NCBI GenBank assembly: GCA_029213005.1
Contig: JARGPI010000005.1
Location: 186,001-250,000 of the forward strand
DNA from: Verrucomicrobiales bacterium
GTDB lineage: Bacteria; Verrucomicrobiota; Verrucomicrobiia; Verrucomicrobiales; DEV007
Direction: 5' to 3'
Length of the DNA stretch: 64,000 nucleotides
Part shown: positions 52,921-62,938 of the stretch, in pieces
Layout of the letters: every line of letters begins with the position of its first letter
Position numbering within the stretch: position 1 is the stretch's first letter
Made by a program: the position numbers and the translations under genes
The notes under the pieces: generated by a model
Seen by the model: the letters and a program-made list of their open reading frames with translations, nothing else
The model's database searches: none
What the model was told of the DNA's origin: nothing

Positions 52921-55467
52921 ATGTCGCTACCTATTTTCGAAATCGAAGATCAACTCCGATCGATCCTATCAAATCCAAGCAAGAATTGCCGGATTGTAGT
53001 CGAAGCACCTACCGGATCAGGAAAATCGACTCAAGTTCCTCAGATCATCATCGATTCCGGCCAGGTAGAGAAAGGTGAGATCTACGTTCTGCAACCCCGC
53101 CGAATCGCCGCCCGTATGCTGGCACGTCGGGTCGCCAGCGAACGGAATCAGAAAGTCGGTAGGGAAGTGGGGTATCAGGTGCGTTTTGAATCGGTGATCT
53201 CCCGCGACACCCGGATCCGTTTTGTAACCGAGGGAATCCTGATTAGAAGGCTTCTGGAGGATCCTGAACTAAAAGGTATTTCAGCAATCGTCTTCGACGA
53301 ATTCCACGAAAGGAACTTTTTTGGCGATGTCAGTCTGGCCCGCTGTCTTGAGGTGCAGGAAACCCGGCGCCCCGATCTCAAAATTGTAGTGATGTCGGCC
53401 ACCCTCGAAATTGAACCTTTAAAAGCCTACTTCGGCGAGTGCGCTCACCATTTAAAAAGCGAAGGAAGAACCTATCCCGTCCAGATAGAGTATTGCCCAC
53501 CGAAAGAAAGACACAAAGATCAAATTTGGGATCTGGCCGTAAGAGCGATCAGGGATCATTTTAAAACGTGCGCGGTCGAAGGACATACCCTCGTGTTTAT
53601 GCCGGGTAGACACGAAATCAGGAAAACAGTAGAGGGTTTGAGGCGCGCTTCCTGGGCCAAAAATTTTGAAATATTGGAACTTTACGGCGACTTACCACCT
53701 GAAAAGCAGGATGCAGCCATCTCTAATTCGACTCGTCCTAAAATTGTAGTGGCGACGAATGTAGCGGAGACTTCTATTACGATCGATGGGGTTTTGCTGG
53801 TGATTGACTCCGGACTTGAGAGACGCTCAGCGTTCGATTCCCGCCGCGGGATTACCACTTTACATATAGAGAAAATATCGCAGGCATCCGCAGATCAGCG
53901 CTCCGGACGCGCCGGCAGAACGGCGCCCGGCAAAGCGATACGACTGTGGAGCCAGCGAGACCAGGAAACCCGGGCCCAGGCAACTCCATCAGAAATTCTG
54001 CGAATGGATTTATCCGAAGCGGTTCTTCTGTTGAAAGCCAGTGGCATTAGTGACATTCGGAATTTTCGGTGGTTTGAGAAGCCGGACCCGAACGCTCTGG
54101 AGAAAGCGATCGAAAGGGTGACGCAGTTGGGTGCCCTCGACGACACCGAAGCACTGACCGAGATGGGCCTCGAAATCAGTCGCCTCCCCGTGGCACCTCA
54201 ATACGGTCGTATTTTGGTCGAAGCAGCCAGTCTCGGTTGCCTCGATTACTTTGCCATCGTCACGGCCGCCGCCCAGTCCCGGCCCTTCTTTCTTTCGGGA
54301 AAGGGTCAAGTCGACCGAAGTGATTATCAGGCAGCGGGCGATCAGTCCGACTACCAGGCACTGGTGAGGGCGTGGCAGCAGGCAAGCCGGGCCCGTTTTG
54401 ATCGTCACGCCTGCGATCAAATCGGAGTGCACGGAGGAGCCGGGCGCGATATCGACCGAATCGCCAGGCAACTCTCAACCGTCGCAAAACGGATGTATCC
54501 CAATCAGGCACAGAACCGTGAACCGGACTCGGAGCAAATCGCGGATATTCTTATCACCGGCTTTTCCGATCGAGTTGCTATCAAAAACAACTCCGCTACA
54601 CTCGCCTGTCAACTGGTAGGTAAAAGACGCGGGATGCTGGAGAAAGGTAGTATCGTCACGAAGATTCCGACACCGTTCATTGCTTCCGAAGTGATTGAGA
54701 TTGAAGGGAAAGATGTGCAAGTCAAACTCGACTATTGCACCTCCGTCAGTGAAGCCTTACTCCAAAAACATTTTCCGAATGATTTTTCCGAATACAACGG
54801 AGGGATCTACAATTCATCCAACCGGCGGGTCGAGGGAAGAGTTGAAACCCGATTTCGCGATCTCGTAATCACATCAAAAAGCAGTGGCGAAGTCCCCGAA
54901 GCTGAAGCATCACGAATTCTCGCCGAACAGGTCTTCAATGGCGAACTGACTTTAAAAAAATGGGATCGGAAAGTCGATGAATATATCGCCAGAATCAATC
55001 TACTCGCCCGCACCTTTCCCGAATACGAAATCCCCGAAATAGATGATGATGCAAAAATGCTGCTTCTTGAACAAATTTGCACCGGAGCGTTCAGCTATAA
55101 AGAGATCAAAGACCGGCCAGTCATGGATGAGCTGACGAACTGGATCCCGGGGCAATACTACGGATTATTGGATCGCCTGCTCCCCGAGCGGGTCGAGTTG
55201 AAAGAAGGCAAACACTCCCGCGTCTTCTATGTCGAAAACGAAAAACCGAAAATATCGGTGATGATTCAACATCTCTTCGGTATCGATCGCACTCCTACGG
55301 TGGGAGATGGACGAATCCCCCTGGTGGTCGAAATTCTCGCGCCAAACCAGAGGCCTGTTCAAGTCACTGAAGATCTCGCCGGTTTCTGGCGGGGCAGCTA
55401 CGCCGGAGTGCGGGCCCAGTTACGTGGCCGCTACCCGAAACACGATTGGCCAGAGCCAAAAAGCTGA
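52921..55467 (+). CDS. hrpB: ATP-dependent RNA helicase HrpB
   Basis: An 848-residue DEAH-type helicase of the HrpB family. Motif I is APTGSGKSTQVPQ (about residues 29-41), motif II FDEFHERNFF (DEFH, as in E. coli HrpB), then VMSATLEIEPL, ATNVAETSITIDG (motif V) and QRSGRAGRTAPGKAIRLW (motif VI). The helicase-associated and HrpB C-terminal domains follow, ending in RGRYPKHDWPEPK, the family hallmark. Slightly longer than E. coli HrpB (809). Its exact role in bacteria is unclear. Confidence 0.93.
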   Translation: MSLPIFEIEDQLRSILSNPSKNCRIVVEAPTGSGKSTQVPQIIIDSGQVEKGEIYVLQPRRIAARMLARRVASERNQKVGREVGYQVRFESVISRDTRIRFVTEGILIRRLLEDPELKGISAIVFDEFHERNFFGDVSLARCLEVQETRRPDLKIVVMSATLEIEPLKAYFGECAHHLKSEGRTYPVQIEYCPPKERHKDQIWDLAVRAIRDHFKTCAVEGHTLVFMPGRHEIRKTVEGLRRASWAKNFEILELYGDLPPEKQDAAISNSTRPKIVVATNVAETSITIDGVLLVIDSGLERRSAFDSRRGITTLHIEKISQASADQRSGRAGRTAPGKAIRLWSQRDQETRAQATPSEILRMDLSEAVLLLKASGISDIRNFRWFEKPDPNALEKAIERVTQLGALDDTEALTEMGLEISRLPVAPQYGRILVEAASLGCLDYFAIVTAAAQSRPFFLSGKGQVDRSDYQAAGDQSDYQALVRAWQQASRARFDRHACDQIGVHGGAGRDIDRIARQLSTVAKRMYPNQAQNREPDSEQIADILITGFSDRVAIKNNSATLACQLVGKRRGMLEKGSIVTKIPTPFIASEVIEIEGKDVQVKLDYCTSVSEALLQKHFPNDFSEYNGGIYNSSNRRVEGRVETRFRDLVITSKSSGEVPEAEASRILAEQVFNGELTLKKWDRKVDEYIARINLLARTFPEYEIPEIDDDAKMLLLEQICTGAFSYKEIKDRPVMDELTNWIPGQYYGLLDRLLPERVELKEGKHSRVFYVENEKPKISVMIQHLFGIDRTPTVGDGRIPLVVEILAPNQRPVQVTEDLAGFWRGSYAGVRAQLRGRYPKHDWPEPKS

Positions 55468-55485
55468 TAGCGAACTTCGAGCCGA

Positions 55486-56853
55486 TCAACTGTGGAAAAG
55501 ATTATACTCGAGATTTTTGACTCTTTTGTTAAGACGAAAAGACGAAATCGCTACCGCCGCAGCGGCGGAAACGACAAAGCCAAGACCATACCAGGCTTCG
55601 CTCTCCAGCAGTGAATAGTAACTCAGAAGCACATTCCCCAGACCAAAGACGATCGCGCTCCACATCGCCCCTTTCCGATCATCGAAATAAAACAGAACCG
55701 TCAGCATCGACAAAAAGACAATTAGGAGAAAAGCACCAATAAGCGTCACCTGAAAGATACCGACCTGAAGGGCGCCGATAGATAAAAGTCTGCCAATCGG
55801 TTCCGACATGATCAACAGCATCGCCGTGGTGAAACCTTGAACGGCGAATAACTTATTAAATCCTCCCTGCAATGCTGCGACGATTTTAGCTTTGCATTCA
55901 TCGATCACAGCGAGACTCGCCCCGCCGGTAATCGCCTCCGAAAAGTTCTTCAAATTAGGTGAAAACCGGGTTTCCAGTGCTAGAAAAAAAACGGAGAACC
56001 CCGGAACGATAGATAGTAGGCTCAAATAGATCGCCATGTCGTAGTTTGGCGCGGATCTTAGAATGCCGTTGATTTGCTGGGAATCGTGAGCGAGCCACCA
56101 GAACAGGATCTTATCACCCCACACTCCGAAATTGTAGAAAAAGCCGCAGATCGCCAGTTCAGGAAATTTAGTGAAGCAGCGTAAAAAGCTCCAATCTGAT
56201 AAAGAGTCGGTAAAACCAAGTTCCCTCGTTAAGATATAGAGAATGGTCATCAGGAGAACAAAGTGTCCCAGTGAAAAGAACAGAACTGCCGTTTCAATAC
56301 CTAGGAACACGGCTGCCCACCACCCTGCGGCGCAGCTCACTACATATCCGAGAGCGTAACCACCGACCACCCCGCTATACTTTTGCAGTGTCCCCAGAAA
56401 GTTGGCGCCGACGAAGATCAGGGAAACAAATACGGTTAGTGAAATGCCTCCCAATTTGAAAGCAATGGATCCTTCACAAAACAAGCCAAACACGACAAAT
56501 CCAACGATCAACGAAAGTAGCGTCACCATCGTCATCGCGGAAATGCAGGTTGGCAATAGTTGCGCTCTCGACTCGCCAAAAACCAGATCGGCACTGTGTC
56601 TCGTAAGAATTAACTGAGACCCACCGGTAATTAGCAAGGCAATCGCATAAGCATGAGTCACGACTGACGAAAATAACGTTCGATCATCCTGACTGATTTC
56701 GTCCCGCAACATCAAGTTCAACACCGCTATCGAAATAATCGAGATAATCCAGGGTCCACAACTGAAGAGCGCGGAATGAAGATAGGCCCGCGCCGTGCCC
56801 GAATAAGTTCGGGCCTGGAGGAGCTTCCGCATTTCAAATCCTATACCGTCCAT
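55486..56853 (-). CDS. pelG: Pel exopolysaccharide inner-membrane protein PelG
   Basis: A 455-residue polytopic protein with about twelve membrane helices, MATE/Wzx-like. The N-terminus GIGFEMRKLLQARTYSGTARAYLHSALFSCGPW is the PelG signature. With PelD and PelE it forms the inner-membrane complex that anchors and activates the PelF synthase and passes the polymer across. It lies 14 bp after pelF and ends the pelDEFG run; hrpB converges on it with an 18-bp gap. Confidence 0.93.
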   Translation of the reverse strand: MDGIGFEMRKLLQARTYSGTARAYLHSALFSCGPWIISIISIAVLNLMLRDEISQDDRTLFSSVVTHAYAIALLITGGSQLILTRHSADLVFGESRAQLLPTCISAMTMVTLLSLIVGFVVFGLFCEGSIAFKLGGISLTVFVSLIFVGANFLGTLQKYSGVVGGYALGYVVSCAAGWWAAVFLGIETAVLFFSLGHFVLLMTILYILTRELGFTDSLSDWSFLRCFTKFPELAICGFFYNFGVWGDKILFWWLAHDSQQINGILRSAPNYDMAIYLSLLSIVPGFSVFFLALETRFSPNLKNFSEAITGGASLAVIDECKAKIVAALQGGFNKLFAVQGFTTAMLLIMSEPIGRLLSIGALQVGIFQVTLIGAFLLIVFLSMLTVLFYFDDRKGAMWSAIVFGLGNVLLSYYSLLESEAWYGLGFVVSAAAAVAISSFRLNKRVKNLEYNLFHS

Positions 56854-56867
56854 CTGACCAATCTCTA

Positions 56868-58418
56868 TTAAACTTCGCTTAACTGCTCCCGCTTATCCAG
56901 ATTCAGGTAATGATCACGGAAGCGACTCATAACATCTTGTTCCTGATAACTCCGGTAAACCCGGTCTTTACCTTGTTGACCAAATTTCGACTGTAACTGC
57001 GGGTCTGTAATAACCGTTGTGATTGCTTCCGCCAGCGCCGCGGCATCAGCTACAGGTACGACAATTCCGCCGGGGGCGTCTCCTTCTCCGGCAAACCCGT
57101 AGATCAGTTCCGAACAGGCTCCGACATCGGTTGATACCACCGGTATTCCGGCAGCAAATGACTCCAAAATAGCAAACGGAAGCCCTTCACTGACTGAAGA
57201 CAGGACCATCACATCAAACAATGGGAGTGCTTCGTCCAGCTTTTTGGGTCCCGTTAGTTTCACATTCGAATCGAGGTCCAGATCGGATATTAACTTCTTA
57301 CAGCTTTCAAAATACGATGGATCCTCATCGGTTGGACCAACCAGAAGAAATTCCGCATCAGGGACTGAGTCGCAGGTGATTCGCGCCGCCCGAATCAAAG
57401 TACGAACATCTTTAATGGAAACCACCCGACCCAAAAATCCCACAGTCTTCCGCTTAGGATGTTTCCGTTTTAATTTGATCCGGGAAGCTTCGATTGATTC
57501 GAAGCGAGCTGGCTTGATTCCATTTGGAATGATTTCAATCTTGCTGCGATCCGCACCGAACTCGACTTGAAATTGTGCATTGCGTTCAAAGAGCGAGGTA
57601 ATGTGATCCGCCGACTCATAGCAAAATCTTCCCAGATAGATAAAGAACTCTATCCAGGCCTGCCTCAATACACTGACTCCGGCAGGAGGGCGGACAAAAT
57701 CGGACGACAACGACGGGGCCCATTCCTCATTCAGGAGATCAGCAATCCGCTCCCTGACGTAGATACCGTGCTCAGATAGCAAAAAGGGCCGCCCGGTCTG
57801 CTGCTTGGCTACCGCCGCCAGAAATCCTGCGTACCCGGTGCTGACACTGTGATAAACTTTTGCTTTCGGTAGTCTTGAAAAGCTTCGTAACAGTTCCCAG
57901 ACCGGTTTGATAATGAACTTAGTATTCCAGAACGAGGTCGCAAACGATTCGCCGGGATAGAGCTGCTCATAGAATTGGTGAAAGCAATCCCAGGTCGCAG
58001 GGTGCTTCCAGAACTGGTCGAACGTCATCTCAGCGGCAATTTGCTGAAACTCACCGGTGATTCCGGCGAAGGTTGATACGTCGAAGTGGTCGTTTGTTGC
58101 AAATAACTCCAGTAAGCTCTCCAACGCATTCCGCAGTTTCGTTTCCAGCCTCGGACTCACTCTGCTGTTAGCCACTGCCCCTCGGTGCTCGTCGTCAAAT
58201 ATGAAAACCTTTTCGATCGCCCTGACATTCTCCGGAATCTCATACTTACTTTCACCGATCGCCTTCGACTGAGCGCCTATATAGTGGATCGCAAAGGTCA
58301 AATCGGGCATTGTCGATATCGCCTGGTGAACCCAGGTCGACACTCCCCCACTGATAAAGGGATAGGTTCCTTCCAAAACAAAGCAGACATCAACCTCTTG
58401 AGATTTCTTTTTCCTCAT
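56868..58418 (-). CDS. pelF: Pel polysaccharide glycosyltransferase PelF
   Basis: A 516-residue GT-B glycosyltransferase of family GT4. The N-terminus CFVLEGTYPFISGGVSTWVHQ is diagnostic of PelF; the donor-binding EX7E motif is in EGLPFAILESFAAGIPVVST (about residue 418-437), and KTVGFLGRVVSIKDVRTLI opens the C-terminal domain. PelF uses UDP-sugars in the cytoplasm to build the Pel polymer. Its start overlaps the pelE stop by 4 bp. The epimerase at 63.4 kb could supply UDP-GalNAc or UDP-Gal. Confidence 0.93.
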   Translation of the reverse strand: MRKKKSQEVDVCFVLEGTYPFISGGVSTWVHQAISTMPDLTFAIHYIGAQSKAIGESKYEIPENVRAIEKVFIFDDEHRGAVANSRVSPRLETKLRNALESLLELFATNDHFDVSTFAGITGEFQQIAAEMTFDQFWKHPATWDCFHQFYEQLYPGESFATSFWNTKFIIKPVWELLRSFSRLPKAKVYHSVSTGYAGFLAAVAKQQTGRPFLLSEHGIYVRERIADLLNEEWAPSLSSDFVRPPAGVSVLRQAWIEFFIYLGRFCYESADHITSLFERNAQFQVEFGADRSKIEIIPNGIKPARFESIEASRIKLKRKHPKRKTVGFLGRVVSIKDVRTLIRAARITCDSVPDAEFLLVGPTDEDPSYFESCKKLISDLDLDSNVKLTGPKKLDEALPLFDVMVLSSVSEGLPFAILESFAAGIPVVSTDVGACSELIYGFAGEGDAPGGIVVPVADAAALAEAITTVITDPQLQSKFGQQGKDRVYRSYQEQDVMSRFRDHYLNLDKREQLSEV

Positions 58419-59368
58419 GCCGTCTTTGCTCCTTTCCAGAATTGCTTCACTGAATCAGGAATCCCCTTCGGGACGAATGAAAATTCTTTTAGAGCGTTCC
58501 AGTCACCACCGAGGGCGATCACCTCAAGCTGAAGCGGAGCGGAAAACGCGTTGTTACTATCAATATGATTGAGATCTTTCAAAAGGCGTTTTGCCAACTC
58601 CAGGTCGCGTAATTCAATCGCACACTCCAGCCATTGAACCAGACAGGGTAGATCATTTTTAAATTTGGAGAACTGTTCCGCGGCCAGCTTCAGGAAACGG
58701 ATTTTATCCTCTTTTGTTACGCCACCGGAAAGCGCATTTAATTTATAGGCGGAACCGAGTTCGAAAGAGGCCGTCAAGCTATCACCCTCGGTTTGACTTC
58801 TTCTTCTGGCTTTAGAAAGAGCTTCCTCAGCGTGGTTTGATGCCACCGTCAGTGCAGCATTCGCATACAGGCTGGCCATGGCATTTGATCGATCGCGAAT
58901 CCGTTTAAAAAGTCCAAAAGACCGGTTCGAATAGTCACTTTTGAGGAAAGCAACGTCTTCAACAATTTCGTCATATCTCTCCCGACCAAGGTTTTTGATC
59001 GCCGGGAATTCAGAATCCGGATGTAGCCCGATGGGGATACATTCCGTTTTTCTCATCGGGTTACCGACAATAAAGGGGCTGTGATCATGCTCCGGTTTCT
59101 CGGCCCGGCCCAGTAAACTCATCAACGCAGCAAGCGCGAGGAAACCAATTACCGGAGTTAAAACGCATAAGATCGACCCGAAAAAGAGAAAGGTATTCTT
59201 GCCCCGGAGTCTCGATTGCCTCAGATAGAGAATGGAAACCAGAAAGAAAACCGCACACAACACCAGATGAATTAGAAACGCCAACTCCGGGGATTTCAGA
59301 CTCAGTCCTACGAGAACCAGGTCTGCAATCAATACGGCACCCGTCAGGATATAGAATGAACTCTTCAT
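58415..59368 (-). CDS. pelE: Pel inner-membrane protein PelE
   Basis: A 317-residue protein: about three N-terminal membrane helices (FYILTGAVLIADLVLVGLSL, FLIHLVLCAVFFLVSILYL, LFFGSILCVLTPVIGFLALA), then a cytoplasmic helical part of TPR-like repeats (about 150-310: FELGSAYKLNALSGG, LVQWLECAIELRDLELAKRL). Topology, size and position between pelD and pelF match PelE, which is poorly conserved in sequence. It overlaps both neighbours by 4 bp. Confidence 0.85.
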   Translation of the reverse strand: MKSSFYILTGAVLIADLVLVGLSLKSPELAFLIHLVLCAVFFLVSILYLRQSRLRGKNTFLFFGSILCVLTPVIGFLALAALMSLLGRAEKPEHDHSPFIVGNPMRKTECIPIGLHPDSEFPAIKNLGRERYDEIVEDVAFLKSDYSNRSFGLFKRIRDRSNAMASLYANAALTVASNHAEEALSKARRRSQTEGDSLTASFELGSAYKLNALSGGVTKEDKIRFLKLAAEQFSKFKNDLPCLVQWLECAIELRDLELAKRLLKDLNHIDSNNAFSAPLQLEVIALGGDWNALKEFSFVPKGIPDSVKQFWKGAKTA

Positions 59369-60609
59369 CCCCTTGTGGCGCTGAGAGCCGACTCCAGTGA
59401 AAGCACCTCATACTGAACGGTGACACCTTTTATCTTGTCCTTAATTTTCTCGCCGAAAGCGGCAGCGCCGTTTTTGCCCTCCATCACGATGACGCAAAGT
59501 TGAGCGCCCATTTCAGAATAGTATCCTGAGAAAGCCATCTGACTCACCGTTTCAGTAACATTTTTGGAACCCTTAAACTGAACGACATACCCGGGAACTC
59601 CAAAATCGTCGCGCAACGTAATCGCATTTTCCAACGCCCGGTCAAAATCTCTTTTATCAACTACCTGACCCTGAGCGTCACGATTACACATCCAGTAAGT
59701 CAACAAAGCCTCCAAACGACCAAAATTATCCCAGGTAATTGCCGACAGTTTCATTCGCCGAATCGCCAGATAGGCTTTCCCCCCCCCGACCGGAATTACC
59801 GCCAGAAAAGGACTGTTCGATTTTACGGAAGCAACATCCCACAAATCGCGACAGGTCACAAGCCGTTTGCTTTTCATCGCCAGAGCCACCATTGAGTCTT
59901 TGGATTTGATCGACCCCGGCATTTCACCCTCCGAGCCCGAAGTAGCCGCAATTCGATCGAGACGACCCGTTTGCTTCTCTATATAGAGACCACCAGCGAG
60001 AATACTGAATCGGCTCTCCATCAGTCCCATCAAATTCTCTAAAGCAGATTGATCATCTTTTATCAGCAGTAACTTCTCCAATTCATCCGACAACGACACG
60101 AACTCGGCATTATGCAGCAGCAGCGACTGCTTTAAGAGAATTTCATTCTCCCGGAAGAGGGCCAACGCCGCATGATTACGGGATAACTCATTTTTCAGCA
60201 GTTCGTTCTCGCGTTCCAGGTCAGGCACACGATCCAGAATCAGATGCCTCGCGAAGCCGGCGAAACCACCTACACCCAGATAAGAGGCATAATGGACCGC
60301 ATTTTCCGCAATCAACCCCGGAATATTCTCAACATTTGGAAGGCAAACCAGAAGCGCGGTTACGACTCCGGCAACGATGCCCGCAGAAATTCCCTTCCAA
60401 AACCCGTAACGGAACCCGATCAGTAAAGGGACTAATAACCAGGGCGAAGGATTGAAGTCGTACCACGCCGGATCCGCACGTCTGAACATCCAACTGGGCA
60501 CGCCGATAAGCAATCCAATCAATACGGTATCGAGTATCAAATACCGATTCAGAAAAAATCGCGCCAATGGCGTACTTCTATCAACAGAAGTTTTCGCACC
60601 GGTTTTCAT
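59365..60609 (-). CDS. pelD: Pel regulatory membrane protein PelD (GAF plus degenerate GGDEF)
   Basis: A 414-residue protein. About four membrane helices (residues 25-125), a short coiled coil (ERENELLKNELSRNHAALAL), a GAF domain (about 170-300) and a degenerate GGDEF-like domain (about 310-414) match PelD, the c-di-GMP receptor that switches Pel synthesis on in Pseudomonas. In the expected place of the c-di-GMP I-site RxxD I read MAFS (in VSQMAFSGYYSEMGAQL), so binding through that site is doubtful. A good ribosome-binding site GGAGG lies 7 nt upstream of the ATG. First gene of the pelDEFG run; pelA, pelB and pelC are not in the window. Confidence 0.88.
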   Translation of the reverse strand: MKTGAKTSVDRSTPLARFFLNRYLILDTVLIGLLIGVPSWMFRRADPAWYDFNPSPWLLVPLLIGFRYGFWKGISAGIVAGVVTALLVCLPNVENIPGLIAENAVHYASYLGVGGFAGFARHLILDRVPDLERENELLKNELSRNHAALALFRENEILLKQSLLLHNAEFVSLSDELEKLLLIKDDQSALENLMGLMESRFSILAGGLYIEKQTGRLDRIAATSGSEGEMPGSIKSKDSMVALAMKSKRLVTCRDLWDVASVKSNSPFLAVIPVGGGKAYLAIRRMKLSAITWDNFGRLEALLTYWMCNRDAQGQVVDKRDFDRALENAITLRDDFGVPGYVVQFKGSKNVTETVSQMAFSGYYSEMGAQLCVIVMEGKNGAAAFGEKIKDKIKGVTVQYEVLSLESALSATRG

Positions 60610-60861
60610 TCAGAAGCCTCCATATTTAAAATAAGTTTATTATAGTGGGTATAAATATTCAAGTTTTATATAATTCGAAAGGCGTTTAGGAGGAGGAAAT
60701 TCCAAGCAATAATAAAATAGACCCGTAAAATGGTCACATTTCTAAAAATATAAACAATTTTAAATAATACCAAGAAATTTTATAAAAATTCTTGTTAAGC
60801 TAAACTCAATGATTATAGTTTATCTGAAACACTTCAGCGAAACGAGACTAACAGAAAAAGC
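60610..60861. promoter_or_regulatory. AT-rich divergent regulatory region between pelD and the TPR gene
   Basis: 252 bp without a gene, very AT-rich. On the minus strand a TATAAT box (60644-60639) lies 30 bp upstream of pelD, without a good -35. On the plus strand a promoter is proposed at 60792-60819. The pel run and the TPR-regulator-epimerase run probably share control here. I saw no clear operator palindrome. Confidence 0.5.
60792..60819 (+). promoter_or_regulatory. Possible promoter for the TPR gene
   Basis: TTGTTA (60792-60797) and TATAGT (60814-60819), separated by 16 bp, are near-consensus -35 and -10 boxes. They lie 43 bp upstream of the ATG at 60862. Confidence 0.4.
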
Positions 60862-62889
60862 ATGATTGTATCCAGCAGTAAAGTGATATTGATTGTAGTT
60901 CTTGCGATAGTAGGAGCTATACAGCTTGTGCCTGAGAAATCGGAGCTGATGAGCCGTGTCATTGAAGATGGGGATATGTCACGTGCGCTGGAGCTTATCG
61001 GTGAAAAGCCCGATGTTCAGGCTTTTGATGATTTAGTAGAGGAATATTCTACAACTTCCTCACCGGGAATCTTTAAGAGATTAACGGTACTGGTGTCTTT
61101 AAGTGATAATCCTGCCAAAAACCTAAAGAGTGTCATCTCTATAGAAGACAAATTTCGGGACTACCAGAAACGTGAACTCTGTAGTTTGTTTGCGAAACGC
61201 TCGCTGGAACTCAATCAACTAAACATCGCTGTCGCGACCTATCAGTGGTTAGCCCAATCCATGGTTTTGAAAGACGAGGAATTGGAACAGGCGATCAAGA
61301 TCAGCCGTTACGCTGGTGACCCGAGAGCTGCTATTGATTTCATCTCCGGAAATATGAAGCAAAAGGACAAATCTTATGAAGATTTGCCGGAGGAAAAAAG
61401 AACGTTACTCGTGACCTTGAATCGCGAGGTCAATCAAGGTGATCAGGCTCTCAATTTGCTGAAGAAGGATCTGGCCTTGAATGGCAATAACTGGAACAAG
61501 TGGTCAATCCTCGATAAGCTGGTCACCGTCGCCATCCAGTCCAACCGGATGCTCGAAGTGCTTCCGATCCTCGAAATGCACATCCGGGATACCGAAGTTG
61601 GCAGGCTTTCCTGGCAGGAAGTTCTCAACCGCAAGAATACTCATCGGAGCGATGCCAAGTTCCTTCAGTTTGCGAAGACGATTGGTCAAAATTACGAATG
61701 GAACTCGAAGGCCCAGCAGGCTTTCCCTTACTATTTTAAGCTGGCAGTGCTCGGCGACTCTTTCGGTATGGATAGATGCTTCTCACTCTACGAGTGGGCT
61801 CAGCAGTCTGAGCCGATGATGGCCCTTCTCGCACACACTCCCTTCCATCGCCTGTCTTATCTTCAGGTTCTCGAATATGCCGGACTCGAGGCAGCCAACG
61901 CTAACTTCGACAAGGCTGAGAAATTGTTGGAAACCGCGCTAACATTTCCGGAGGCTGATTTAAGTTCGATCTATCAGCAGAAAGCTTTGATTATCCTCCA
62001 AAAAGGCAATCTTAACGAAGCTCTTGCTGATTTTGAGATCGCCTTGCGATACAATCCCTCCGATTTTTCGATCCTCGATCAAATCGCCTCAATTTACGCA
62101 TCTCAGGGTCGCCATCATAAAGCTCTCGACGCTTACAGCCGGGTTCCTTTAGACGGTCTGTCTAAAGAAGGGATGGAAAACTACAAGTTACTCGCCTCAA
62201 CATTGGAGAGCGACTACGATCAGCTCCGGATCGCCCGGCATATCCTGAAGAGCCCTGCTAAACATTCCGAAAAAACCTATATCGAAATTGCGGAGATCTT
62301 TTCCAAGCACGTTTACGATAGAGAAGCGTTTGAGGCACTGGCGCTGGGGCTCAGCGAATATCCTGAATGTAAAAAGCTTCAGTTCGCGAAAATCGATCTT
62401 CTGATGGACAACGAAGCCTACGACTCGGCATTCGAAGAAATCAAACTCTCTTACGACCCTGCTGATCCCAGGTATCATCAGCGAGTCATCGCTGTCGGAG
62501 AAGCCGTCCGCGACAGCAAACCTATGCTTGAGCTGTTGAACCTGAAAGACCCCAAGGCCGGCGAATGGGATCCGGGCCTGCGTCTCGAACTCGCATCTCT
62601 ATATGAGAAAATGGAGAAATTTGATATCGCTGCAGATATCTGGGAGTCATACGACCCCGGCACAGTTAACTTGAAACGACTCAACGCGAAGCTCGCCTTT
62701 CAGAAAGGCCGCTACTCCCGGGCGGTCGAACTGCAGGAGGACTATATTAAAGCGACCAACGCATCCGATCCCTACGAATGGGAGTTTCTTGGCGATATCT
62801 ATCTTTTAACGAACCGCTCTGCTGAATCACAAAGAGCTTACACTGTCGCTATGGAAAAAGGAATCAGTCGCTATACCCATCGACTGTGA
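60862..62889 (+). CDS. Membrane-anchored TPR protein in the pel region
   Basis: A 675-residue protein with one N-terminal membrane helix (VILIVVLAIVGAIQLVP) and a long series of TPR-like helical repeats, clearest at about residues 330-440 (AANANFDKAEKLLETAL, LQKGNLNEALADFEIALRYNP, GRHHKALDAYSRVPL) and near the C-terminus. Pseudomonas PelB has a TPR scaffold followed by an outer-membrane beta barrel; this protein has the scaffold part but no barrel. It may stand in for that part, with export through another pore. Its position divergent from pelD supports a Pel role; that is inference. Confidence 0.75.
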   Translation: MIVSSSKVILIVVLAIVGAIQLVPEKSELMSRVIEDGDMSRALELIGEKPDVQAFDDLVEEYSTTSSPGIFKRLTVLVSLSDNPAKNLKSVISIEDKFRDYQKRELCSLFAKRSLELNQLNIAVATYQWLAQSMVLKDEELEQAIKISRYAGDPRAAIDFISGNMKQKDKSYEDLPEEKRTLLVTLNREVNQGDQALNLLKKDLALNGNNWNKWSILDKLVTVAIQSNRMLEVLPILEMHIRDTEVGRLSWQEVLNRKNTHRSDAKFLQFAKTIGQNYEWNSKAQQAFPYYFKLAVLGDSFGMDRCFSLYEWAQQSEPMMALLAHTPFHRLSYLQVLEYAGLEAANANFDKAEKLLETALTFPEADLSSIYQQKALIILQKGNLNEALADFEIALRYNPSDFSILDQIASIYASQGRHHKALDAYSRVPLDGLSKEGMENYKLLASTLESDYDQLRIARHILKSPAKHSEKTYIEIAEIFSKHVYDREAFEALALGLSEYPECKKLQFAKIDLLMDNEAYDSAFEEIKLSYDPADPRYHQRVIAVGEAVRDSKPMLELLNLKDPKAGEWDPGLRLELASLYEKMEKFDIAADIWESYDPGTVNLKRLNAKLAFQKGRYSRAVELQEDYIKATNASDPYEWEFLGDIYLLTNRSAESQRAYTVAMEKGISRYTHRL

Positions 62890-62938
62890 TCCACACACAC
62901 CTACTACCTCACTCCTCTCAAGTTTTCTTCCCGATACC

